In this document: piece by piece, positions 1-10,723 of the stretch | Position numbering within the stretch: position 1 is the first letter of the stretch | How the letters are laid out: every line of letters starts with the position of its first letter | From: Owenia fusiformis | Lineage: Eukaryota > Annelida > Polychaeta > Sabellida > Oweniidae | Direction: 5' to 3' | Assembly: GCA_903813345.2 (NCBI GenBank) | Contig: CAIIXF020000004.1 | Span: 31,623,985-31,683,984, forward strand | Length of the DNA stretch: 60,000 nucleotides | Notes under the pieces: generated by a model | Databases searched by the model: none | What the model was told of the DNA's origin: nothing | What the model saw: only the letters and a program-made list of their open reading frames with translations | Made by a program: the position numbers and the translations under genes

Positions 1-169
1 CTGAGGTACAAATCATAGACAAGGAAGTGCAGAACAAGATCGCTGAATAAAATAAAGGATAGTCTATAGAAGACTTTTATTTTCCCCCAAAACTATATTT
101 GACTTCTAACAAACGGCGAATTATCGAAAGCAAACGGCGATTTCGGACACTCGCCCCCTGCTATCGAAA

Positions 170-760
170 GTCCAGCATGTTGATAGTGGTTTATAATGGC
201 AGCCAATGGAGATTTTACAAAATTCAAACGTCAATATCTTTGGAACAAGGGAAAAGAAAAAAATTAACCCATCTTGTTTTGAAGATAATCATGTTATTGT
301 AACATACTAGGAAAATGGGCTTTATTGCTCTAGAACTGTTCTGCAGGGGGTCCTTTGAAGATCGCTAAATTAACATTGGGCTCAATATAGGTTTTGTGTG
401 CAACTTAACAGCTTAATATTTCAAAAATAAGAAATTTTTAGAAATGTGTCTGTTTGATTTTTTTTAAGTCAATACATTAACTATAGAAATCTGCAATATC
501 AGAAAATTCCATAGTCAACTTTTTGAGAAAAAGACATTTTATTAAAGCCATATTGATAGCGGTTTATAATGGCAGTCAATGGGAATTTTCCAAAATCCAA
601 ATGCCAATATCTTTGGAACTAGGCAAAAGAAAAAATTTAACCCTTCTCATTCTGAAGATAATTATATAATTGTAACATACTGGGAATATGGGCTTTATTA
701 CTCTAGAATTGTTCTGCAGGGGGTCTTTAGAATATTGATAAATTAACATGGGGCTCAATG
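170..760. repeat. Tandem pair of ~220-bp units
   Basis: The segment at about 170-388 is repeated at about 542-760, offset by 372 bases. Both copies share blocks such as TTTATAATGGCAG, CAATATCTTTGGAAC and the CTGCAGGGGGTC stretch, with scattered substitutions. Short reading frames over it are by-products of the repeat. No transposon ends or coding similarity were recognised. Confidence 0.8.
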
Positions 761-2085
761 AAAAAATGCAAAATTTTCAAGGGCTGCTATTATTAAATGG
801 GGGCACTTTTCATTACCACTTCGTCAGATATCAAAACTATATGTATTAAGGATACTTTGGTCAAAAAATGGTGCTTTATATATAGCAAGTGCAATTGAAC
901 AGCTAACTGGCCCCACTATTTTAAAATAACTGGTTTTTACAACGACTATATCATGCCGACATGGGCGTTACTTCAAAGCTGCCAAACAACCACGTGGTGG
1001 TGTTATAATAATTGATTGCATTCATGTAATAACGCACAATATAATATAATGGTCCATTGTCAAACAATGAAGTTTGACGAAATAAAAAGTACTATACATT
1101 ATCCCCAAACTGAAAAATAATATATAGGTTTATATATTATTTTCATTTACAAATAAAATTATATCGTTTTATTTACAATGGTGAAGTTGTGTGCTTAAAG
1201 AGCAAAGTTTTGGTTAGGGTCCAGCGGATCTTTGATCGGTTGCTCATAATGACAGCGTGCGTATAGCCGCCAAAAAGCAACATGGTGCATAATTGCGCGC
1301 TTGTCAAATAAAAACCGGTTCAAACAGGATACCCACTTAATATCCATCTGAAAACGACTTCGGTGTATTCATTCTGGATTCAAGACGAAACAAGCAAGGT
1401 AGGTGCAGTGTTAAAAATGTGTTGAAATAACGTCATTGGGCATTGCAGGTCTGTGGAAATAATTAAATATGATTAAAATAAAATATTCACATCAGTTTGT
1501 TGAAATGATAGGCAATGGACGTCTATGAAAATAGTCAAATAGTAAAATATCATTTTAATTTTATAAATAGATTCAAAAATTCTAAAAGGCGTTTGATTGC
1601 AGGGGTATTATGTTTCAGAAAATTAAACTTGTACGATGTTTCATAGGAACATAAAACCCTATTGTTTGCATAGTTATTACAACGGTGCTTCTATCGTCTT
1701 TAAAATTTGAAAATAAATTAATAGGATTGTTTATAACGTTTTTCCTTCAAAAGATCATCGACAATAATTAAGTGAGGAAAAGAAATAAAAACTGAAATCG
1801 ATTGAAATGTGCAGGGATTTGACATTTTGAATTATGATTTTGATCTTAAATGAATATATCTTTAAGTAATGTTTACTCGGGGTGGAAAATTTTCTAAGAG
1901 GCTCCGTTAAGGAAAAAATGACTTTTTGAGCTGGATGGACTTCCTCTGTATTTTTTATTCTATTAGGGTGTCCTGCATAAGGGGTTTCGCCTGCGAAGCA
2001 TATAACTCTTGCGAACATATCTAAAAACTGGTCCGAAGAAGACATACCTTGAATTTTTAGAAAATAATTAGCTAAAAATGGAAAC
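761..2085. other. AT-rich interval without a recognised gene
   Basis: No protein family is recognisable on either strand. The only gene-like hint is a less AT-rich stretch at about 1200-1398 that ends in a good splice donor (CAAG then GTAGGT at 1399). This could be a non-coding first exon, but nothing ties it to a gene. The minus-strand frame at 1755-2045 resembles no family known to me. Confidence 0.5.
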
Positions 2086-2089
2086 TACT

Positions 2090-4080
2090 AAAAGTCAAAA
2101 TGTTCAACTCATACAAAGTTGTGGCTATTCTATATCAATATTATGTGTTGTGTAAGGTTTCTCAGATGTTTCAGGACCTTCATTAGTATACCTGTGTCTA
2201 GAAATGTGACATTTAAGGACAAAATTTGGCATTTTTTAATCATTTTCGCCTTCAGCATTAACATATAGTTCCTTATATCTTGAGTTTTATGCTGACTGGT
2301 TGTTGCAATTTTGATTAAATGTGTGCTTGTACATGTGTTCTTCTATTTAAGGTATAGAAAATGTATAGTGGACAACCAATGCTCGTATGAGAGCTTTCAG
2401 ATCTCCCCTACCCCATTTATTATGCAAAATTACCGAAAAATATGAAAAAATAAAATAACTTGAAATTATAAACGCTAACAAAGTTGTAGCTATTCTATAT
2501 AAATATTATGTGTTATTTAATGTTTTTAAGATTTTTAAAAACCTTTATCGGTATACAAGTGGCTAGAAATGAGACATTTAAGGACAAAACTTTGCATTTT
2601 TTTTATCATTTTCGCTTTCAGCAGTAATATATAGTTCCTCATATCTTGAGTTTTATGCTGTCTGATTGTTTCTTTTTCAATCAAATCTGTTCTTGTGCAT
2701 GTCTTCTTCCATTTAAGGTATAGAAAATGTATAGTGGACAAATAATGTTCACATTAGAGCTTTCAGATATCCCCTACCCCATCTGTTATGGAAAATAAAT
2801 GAGAAATATGAAAAAATAAAATAACTTCAAATTATAAACTTTAATAAAGTTGTAGCTGTTCTTTATCAATATTATGTGTTATTTAATGTTTCTAAGATTT
2901 TTAAAAACCTTTATTGGTATTCAAGTGGCTAGAAATGAGACATTTAAGGACAAAACTTTGCATTTTTTTTTTATCATTTTCGCTTTCAGCAGTAATATAT
3001 AGTTCCTCATATCTTGAGTTTTATGCTGTCTGATTGTTTCTTTTTCAATCAAATCTGTTCTTGTGCATGTCTTCTTCCATTTAAGGTATAGAAAATGTAT
3101 AGTGGACAAACAATGTTCACATTAGAGCTTTCAGATATCCCCTACCCCATCTGTTATGGAAATTAAACGAGAAATATGAAAAAAATAAAATAACTTCAAA
3201 TTATAAACTTTAATAAAGTTGTAGCTGTTCTTTATCAATATTATGTGTTATTTAATGTTTCTAAGATTTAAAAAAACCTTTATTGGTATTCAAGTGGCTA
3301 GAAATGAGACATTTAAGGACAAAACTTGGCATTTTTTAATCAATGCTGCTTTCAGCAATAACATATAAATCCTTATATCTTGAGTTTATGCTGACTGGGT
3401 GGTGTATTTTTTATTAAATCTGTTCTTGTACATGTCTTCTTCCATTTAAGGTATTGATAATGTATAGTGGACAAACAATGTTCATATTAGAGCTTTCAGA
3501 TCTCCCCTACCCTATTTATAAGGGAAGATGACCGGAAAATATAAAAAATAACTTCAAATTACCAGTATAAACTTTAACAAAGATGTAGCCATTCTTTATG
3601 TGTTATTGAATGGTATAATTAATGTATAGAAATTAGACATTTAAGAACAAAATTTGGCATTTTTCATCAATTTTTCATCATTTCCACTTTTAGCAATAAC
3701 ATATACTGTATTTCCTTCTATGTTGAGTTTTATGCTGATTGGTTGATGGATTCTTGAACAAATCTGTTCTTTTGCCTGCCTACTTTGATTTAAGGTATTT
3801 AAACATGTATATTGGACAGCCTGTCATTATATTAGAGCTTACATATCTCCCCTACCCCATTTATTTTGAAAAAATAACCAGAAATATAAAAACCAAACAA
3901 TTTCAAAGTATAGACTTTAACAAAGTTGTCGGTATTCTAGATCAATACTATGTATTATTTGATATTTTTCAGATGTTTCAGGAACTTCATGAGTATACAA
4001 GTCTAAAAATTAGACTTTTAAAGTTGAGTTGCAAATGGGGCGGGTATTCTCTATCTTTGTCTATTTGGGCTTTCTGGTAA
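2090..4080. repeat. Six-copy ~366-bp tandem repeat
   Basis: The landmark around CTAGAAATGAGACATTTAAGG recurs near 2196, 2561, 2927, 3296, 3624 and 4001. Spacing is 365-369 for the first four, then 328 and 377, so the later units carry indels. Each unit also holds an AAAGTTGTAGCTATTCT block and an AGCTTTCAGATCTCCCCTA block. Units 2 and 3 are almost identical, and the outer ones have diverged, as expected from unequal exchange in the middle of an array. Two matching minus-strand frames at 2535-2741 and 2921-3109 are repeat units, not genes. Confidence 0.9.
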
Positions 4081-4440
4081 TAATACGTTGCAAACTGCTC
4101 ATGAATTTATGCAATGTATAGTAGAACACTTGGGATATATTTAAATGTAATGGGGTATTTAGTGTGATAATTATAACCAGTGATCAAGCCATATTGGTTG
4201 AGTTCCCTCATATCAATTGCAATGTTGTCAAAGGCTTGGCCAACAAGATGATTTTGAAAAGGATTACAAAATGACAAGCTGTCTTTGGTTTGTGATGCAA
4301 TGTTACTGTATCTCTAAAATGGGATGAATTTCACTTATGGCAGAGCTGCTATTAAAGTTTGCAAAACTGATAGTTGCAACAATCTATCAAATACTAATCA
4401 TGAAGAAGTTGACACTCTCCTTATGGCCCATGTCTAGTAC

Positions 4441-6247
4441 GGTTCCTAGTCAACTCGGACCCTAGTTAACTCGGACCCTAGTCAACTTGGACCCTAGTCA
4501 ACTCGGACCCTAGTCAACTTGGACCTATGTATTTTTTATATTTTTCCTCAGTTGAGCATTAAAATGATAAGGTATATATAAAAACAACATTAATCATATA
4601 TAATTGTTAGATAGAACAATGGTTGATAATGGTGAAAAATAATTCTGACACTTTTGAGTCAATCATAAACCATTCAGCCTGATTGTGAAATCATATACTG
4701 GTAGGAATAAATATTAAATAACCAAGATTTTGATTTTACATGAAACCAGTTAATTTGTCTTCCAAACAAATAGTATGTAACAATAAATTAGAAATTCAAA
4801 GGTGAATTAAATGTTGTTGACCTCAATTCTTCAAACCAAGTTAAAAGGGGTAAACATGTTTGTAAACAATTGAAAGCCCATGATTTTTAAGGAATTTCTT
4901 ATAATGAAAGTAAAAGATAAAGTTTCAAATCAAATGATAACACCATATTTGATAATTTTGTAACTTGTATTTGCAATTCTTTGATTTATTAAATCAAAAT
5001 ATATTTCAAATTCCCTACTCATTGAATATTTTACTAAGGTCACCAAATTATTTAATCTTTGTATTTCCACATTTGAAGCTTTGAAATATGAAATAATCAT
5101 GGATTTTCGACAAAGAGAAAGTAATTTTACACACATGTTTAGAAAATGAAATTGGAAATAAAATTGTTTAAAACACAAATGCGCTAACACATTTCCCTAT
5201 ACTGTATATTGGAATTAATGTAATACCTCTATATTTTGTTTACTTCAACACCCTAATTTAATGCTTATCAGAGGATACAAGATTTGTTAATTAGGTTTCT
5301 TAGTCAAAGTTATTATAACAGCATTATACACAACAGGCTAAATTGAATTCATTTTTTAAAGACATAGTATAGTTCCAATTCTATATAAAGTCAATATAAA
5401 ATGAATCAAAATCATTCAAAATCATTCTCATTTAATTATAAAGAGTTATTTGATCCCACATGACGCAAATAGCATAGAAGTATAAAGGTTGTAAAGACTG
5501 ATTTTGACTCATCAGAAATATACATAAACATCATTATTTAAAGATTTCAGTAATTAATTGAATTATATCTTAAACTATTCCAATATTCTTAATATTTTGA
5601 AAGTTAATTGCTTTCACCTCTAACATAGCAAAATACCTCTGATTAACGTATACATAAAAATATTGGGTGAGACTTGAGATAATGTATGCGGCGCCAGTCA
5701 AAATTGAAACTTCTGATTGGGTTCGAAGCCGAGATGCCCGGATATGTCCCAGCAAAAGCCGGAATTCACGTGATTTTTCACGAAGAGGGGGCGGAGTTTA
5801 AGCGAGATTCATCGAGACTTCTTCGTGTCAATCGTGTCAATCCCTGCATTGCTTATTGTTAACTCCACCTTTTTGCCCATATATGGAGATGGAGATGCCA
5901 CTTGCGAGCGTGAACAGTTCAGTCTAGAAATAGAAATTTCTTAAGCGATGTCTTTTTTCAATTTTTCTACACGATATCTCGATAAATAGTGGACATATTT
6001 GTACCATTCTTTCGTCAAAATGAGGGTATCGCTGGAATACATATTTCCAATCTGTTGGTCAATAGATTTATTCATTGATACTGGCAGGAATTAGATCGTA
6101 ATAAACATGCTAAAATTGTAAAACTTGTTTATATTAAATATAACTGGGTCCAAGTTAACTAGGGTCCGAGTTGACTAGGGTCCGAGTTAACTAGGGTCCA
6201 AGTTGACTAGGGTCCGAGTTAACTAGGGTCCGAGTTGACCAGATACC
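4441..6247. mobile_element. 1.8-kb inverted-repeat DNA transposon with tandem-repeat ends
   Basis: A perfect 8-bp direct duplication TCTAGTAC (4433-4440 and 6248-6255) brackets 1,807 bases. The termini are inverted: GGTTCCTAGTCAACTCGGAC on the left against GGTATCTGGTCAACTCGGAC read from the right, 17 of 20 matching. Just inside both ends are about six copies of a ~16-bp unit (core CTAGTCAACTCGGACC), in opposite orientation at the two ends (4449-4525 and 6143-6239). The interior has no transposase-like frame, so it is non-autonomous. An 8-bp duplication with GG-starting ends would suit a Merlin, Mutator-like or foldback family. Superfamily is undetermined. Confidence 0.85.
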
Positions 6248-6255
6248 TCTAGTAC

Positions 6256-6627
6256 AGTGCTGCAGACATGACAAAGGAATTCAATGTTAAAGGAATATTC
6301 CTTGCCAAACACATCTCTCTCCTCATATGGTAGCTATTACCATATATATGCTTGCCATGTTTAGCAAAACACGCAAAAATGTTTTGATATGGTCAAATTT
6401 GATCACTTAGAAACATATGTCCTAATATTTTAGGATGAGTTTCTCAGAACTATAAAAATTATTTAGAGATCTTTACATATCTAAATATATAGCTTGTGGT
6501 GTCATGAGCAACTTAGACATTTAAAATGACTGAAATGCAGCTCTAACATAGAACCAGGGAGATATTAAAAATCATGCTGTTGCTGGATTAAGTTCGAGAG
6601 TTGTGAACAATCATAGTTATAGTTATA
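6256..6627. other. Spacer without a recognised gene
   Basis: AT-rich sequence between two transposons. No coding, RNA or repeat signal was recognised. Confidence 0.4.
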
Positions 6628-9600
6628 CACGGGCTTCTAGAGTTTCCGCGTATATTGAGTATGACCGGTTCTTAGGCTACGAATATGACCTGTTTTGGAA
6701 AGTCATGAGAGGAACAGCTGCTCAAAAATGGAAAATAAAGGTTAACTTCTATATTATCCTTTTTGAAATTGTGTTTGTTGAATATAGTTTATGCTGTATT
6801 TAATATTAATGTAACAAAAAAATGTTAAACATGAGCTATTTTAGCAATGTAACTGTTCATAATGGAATATCAATCAGAAAGTACAGATTTCTCGCCTTAG
6901 AGCCAAATCATTAATATCACAGTAGAAAAAAACAAATCCCAAACCTTTTTATGGCTAACCTGAACAAGATCTCCAAATCTCAGTTTATATAATCCCCCGT
7001 AGAGGGATACGCTTGTGAAATGTCATGGAAACGAGTGTAACACGGTATCCAAGACATTTCACAACCGTATTCTCCAATAATGGGGCACCAGTGACATTCG
7101 TATTCTCAAAAATTCAAAGATGTATCATATTTGGACAGAGCAGGCTAAATTATTTAAAATATTCATGACTAATTCGTAGATCTACCTATATATTTTACAT
7201 AAGATGTGTCATCCTCTTCGGAGTTGCGTTGTGTTACAAAAAAACTGATCAAAGATGCTGGAAACTAGGATTTTACGGCTTCAATCTAATATCAATACGT
7301 TTTCTCTTGATTAAGGCCCCTTGTGATATATCTGGCATTATAAGTATACCAAGTATCATTCATTGACCAAGTAGGATAAAAAGAAAACGTTCGAAAGAGT
7401 TCATAAAAAGCAATTACTCACCTCGTCTGTTTATAGGAACAGAAATACGGTCACACTCGTATGCTTAGAAGTTAGAACCGGTCATACTCAATATACGCGG
7501 ATACTCTAGTAACCCGTGTTATAGCTCCAATACACTTTAAAAAAATCATTAAATTACATATATTAATTAAACCTTGAAAAGTAATGGCAAGCAGGCTTAT
7601 GGCAGCATGTTAAGTTCCGCATTGAATTCAAATACTTGTATCATTTCAATTTTAAAAGTCAAAATTCTACATAAAAATGTATACATGTATATATATACCA
7701 CGGGCTTCTAGAGTTTCCGCGTATATTGAGTATGACCGGTTCTTAGGCTATGAATATGACCTGTTTTGGAAAGTCATGAGAGGAACAGCTGCTTAAAAAT
7801 GGAAAATAAAGGTTAACTTCTATATTATCCTTTTTGAAATTGTGTTTGTTGAATATAGTTTATGCTGTATTTAATAGTAATGTAACAAAAAAATGTTAAA
7901 CATGAGCTATTTTAGCAATGTAACTGTTCATAATAGAATATCAATAAGAAAGTACAGATTTCTCGCCTTAAAGCCAAATCATTAATATCACAGTAGAAAA
8001 AAACAAATCCCAGACCTTTTTATGGCTAACCTGAACAAGATCTCCAAATCTCAGTTCATATAATCCCCCGTAGAGTGAGCAAGAGAAGGATTTATCTTTT
8101 CCCAGAGGATACGCTAATTGTGAAATGTCATGGAAACGAGTGTAACACGGTATCCAAGACATTTCACAACCGTATTCTCCAATAATGGGGCACCAGTGAC
8201 ATTCGTATTCTCAAAAATTCAAAGATGTATCATATTTGGACAGAGCAGGCTAAATTATTTAAAATATTCATGACTAATTCGTAGATCTACCTATATATTA
8301 TACATAAGATGTGTCATCCTCTTCGGAGTTGCGTTGTGTTACTAGTGGTGTCAATTAACAGCTTGAGCATTAACCGGTTAACCGGGGGTTTTTACCGGTT
8401 AAAGTCGGTTAACCGGCGGGAAATTTGAACTTATAATTTCAAATGAAATCTTCATCTTCGATCTTGAAAGTTGAAAAAATTGGAAACATGATATATCGGC
8501 GTTTATTTTTTACGTTCGTTAAGCTTTACGCTATTCTATGTAAGTAAGCGCGGGAAAGCAATGTGGCAGGGATTAAAGTTGCTGATTGGATGTTTGTAAG
8601 GAATTATCGGACCTATCACATGTATGAGTAGCTCACATGAAACTGACGCTTAAAAAACAAACAGATTAAAATGCAAAGTAAGCGCGGGAAAGCAATGTGG
8701 CAGGGATTAAAGTTGCTGATTGGATGTTTGTAAGGAGTTATGGGACTTATGACATGTATGAGTAGCTTACGTGAAACTGACACCATAAAACCAAACGGAT
8801 TAGCATGCAAAATAAGCCCGGGAAATAACAGAATTATACACGGTCAACTAACCGCCCATAAAAACTCAGACCGGTCAAGGCATTATCGGCGGTTAACCGG
8901 TTAACCGGTTAATACTTGACACCTCTACTGTTACACAAAAACTGATCAAAGATGCTGGAAACTAGGATTTTACGGCTTCAATCTAATATTAATACGTTTT
9001 CTCTTGATTAAGGCCCCTTGTGATATACCTGGCATTATAAGTATACCAAGTATCATTCATTGACCAAGTAGGATAAAAAGAAAACGTTCGAAAGAGTTCA
9101 TAAAAAGCAATTACTCATCTCGTCTGTTTATAGGAACAGAAATACGGTCACACTCGTATGCTTAGAAGTTAGAACCGGTAATACTCAATATACGCGGATA
9201 CTCTAGTAACCCGTGTTATAGCTCCAATAGACTTTAAAAAAATCATTAAATTACATATATTAATTAAACCTTGAAAAGTAATGGCAAGCAGGCTTATGGC
9301 AGCATGTTAAGTTCCGCATTGAATTCAAATACTTGTATCATTTCAATTTTAAAAGTCAAAATTCTACATAAAAATGTATACATGTATATATATACCACGG
9401 GCTTCTAGAGTTTCCGCGTATATTGAGTATGACCGGTTCTTAGGCTACGAATATGACCTGTTTTGGAAAGTCATGAGAGGAACAGCTGCTTAAAAATGGA
9501 AAATAAAGGTTAACTTCTATGTTATCCTTTTTGAAATTGTATTTAATAGTAATGTATACCACGGGCTTCTAGAGTTTCCGCGTATATTGAGTATGACCGG

Positions 9601-10033
9601 TTCTTAGGCTACGAATATGACCTGTTTTGGAAAGTCATGAGAGGAACAGCTGCTTAAAAATGGAAAATAAAGGTTAACTTCTATATTATCCTTTTTGAAA
9701 TTGTGTTTGTTGAATATAGTTTATGCTGTATTTAATAGTAATGTAACAAAAAAATGTTAAACATGAGCTATTTTAGCAATGTAACTGTTCATAATGGAAT
9801 ATCAATCAGAAAGTACAGATTTCTCACCTTAGAGCCAAATCATTAATATCACAGTAGAAAAAAACAAATCCCAAACCTTTTTATGGCTAACCTGAACAAG
9901 ATCTCCAAATCTCAGTTTATATAATCCCCCGTAGAGTGAGCAAGAGAAGGATTTATCTTTTCCCAGAGGATACGCTTGTGAAATGCTTAGAACCGGTCAT
10001 ACTCAATATACGCGGATACTTTAGTAACCCGTG
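6628..10033. mobile_element. Tandem and nested array of a CACGGG-type inverted-repeat element
   Basis: The element starts CACGGGCTTCTAGAGTTTCC and ends with a near reverse complement finishing in CCCGTG; the inverted ends are about 45 bp. Copies are 6628-7518 (891 bp), 7699-9215 (carrying a 585-bp insertion), a left-end fragment from 9396 to about 9552, and 9560-10033, which has lost most of its right half. The 180-bp spacers 7519-7698 and 9216-9395 are near identical, so the element plus spacer was duplicated as a ~1,071-bp unit. TATATAC flanks the outside of the third and fourth copies. No transposase frame is present. Confidence 0.85.
8343..8927. mobile_element. hAT-like 585-bp non-autonomous element
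   Basis: This insertion is absent at the matching point of the neighbouring array copy (near 7235), which shows its exact borders. Ends are TAGTGGTGTCAA on the left and TTGACACCTCTA on the right. Flanks GTGTTAC (8336-8342) and CTGTTAC (8928-8934) look like a target duplication with one mismatch. Subterminal palindromes built from CCGGTTAACCGG lie at both ends. Inside, a 135-bp unit starting GTAAGCGCGGGAAAGC occurs twice. The GGTGTCAA ends resemble hAT miniature elements; that assignment is inference. Confidence 0.75.
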
Positions 10034-10178
10034 TATATACGTTATTAACTTGGAGGGCGAACGTTTCCAGTTCGTCCCCAGTGAATGTATATGTGACGCC
10101 CCAGATTGAAGGCAATTGAATGGGCAATTTAAATATTAATTTTAATGCGTTTGGTGTATAAGATGGACTCTGTTTCAG

Positions 10179-10315
10179 ATGCAGTTTAGATTCAGTTCCG
10201 TACTTTTTCTTGGACTGGTAGCAGTCCTCCTTTGCAGCCAATTTACTGATGCATACAGGGATTTACCATCCGAATCAGATATAATTGAATCATTATTGGC
10301 TAGACTCTTGGAAAG
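10179..10315 (+). CDS. Secreted four-cysteine peptide precursor, exon 1 (signal peptide)
   Basis: First coding exon of a three-exon gene (10179-10315, 10664-10723, 13997-14117) with a predicted product of 105 residues. Residues 1-25 form a clear secretion signal: short basic start, a leucine/valine-rich core at about 7-18, and small residues before a likely cut after Ala25. An acidic propeptide beginning YRDLP follows. The exon ends with two bases of a codon before the donor GTAAG at 10316. The ATG directly follows CTGTTTCAG, so a splice acceptor from an upstream non-coding exon is possible. A transposon copy ends only 145 bases upstream. The family is not recognised. Architecture matches secreted peptide, antimicrobial or toxin-like precursors, and function is unknown. 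Confidence 0.72.
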
Positions 10316-10663
10316 GTAAGGTTATGATTGAAACAGGGAACCTTGATTGTCAATAGTCATTTACATTTGGTCAGATGAGGTTCAGATTAACGCAGGGAAC
10401 CTTGATCAACATGGTGCTTTATCACTATTTGCACCATTTGGCCAGGTGAGGTTGTAATTAAAGCAAGAAACCTTAATTGCTGATAGCCCTTAAGCCTAAT
10501 CACTATTTGCAATAGTTGGTCGCGTGATATGCTTTGATTTGTATATTTTGTAATGTGTGGTCTGCTTTTGAATAACGAAAAATTAAAAATGCAATAATTT
10601 AACTTCACCAAGAGAATTCTCGGTCGAGTGAAATATTATAATTAATATATATTTTTATTATAG
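10316..10663 (+). other. Intron 1 of the peptide gene
   Basis: 348-base intron with donor GTAAGG and acceptor TTTTTATTATAG. It holds two short diverged repeats of an AACAGGGAACCTTGAT-type unit near 10335 and 10393. No other feature was seen. Confidence 0.65.
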
Positions 10664-10723
10664 CGAGAAAAGAGATTTGCCGCCTGTCCCGAAAGTAGAA
10701 GAAGATTCAACTTTGTTGGAAAT
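10664..10723 (+). CDS. Secreted peptide precursor, exon 2 (propeptide)
   Basis: A 60-base exon (acceptor TATTATAG, donor GTAAGTA) that starts and ends in the same phase, so it could be skipped or duplicated without breaking frame. It encodes propeptide residues 46-65, including a dibasic KR followed by DLPP and an acidic stretch ending LLE. The pattern RDLP then acidic then LL repeats what exon 1 encodes at residues 27-44, which suggests exon duplication. The KR may be a convertase site. Confidence 0.68.

Noticed and set aside
2535-3109. Two near-identical minus-strand frames (2535-2741 and 2921-3109)
   Set aside because: They are units of the 366-bp tandem repeat; other units have stops, and the peptide resembles nothing.
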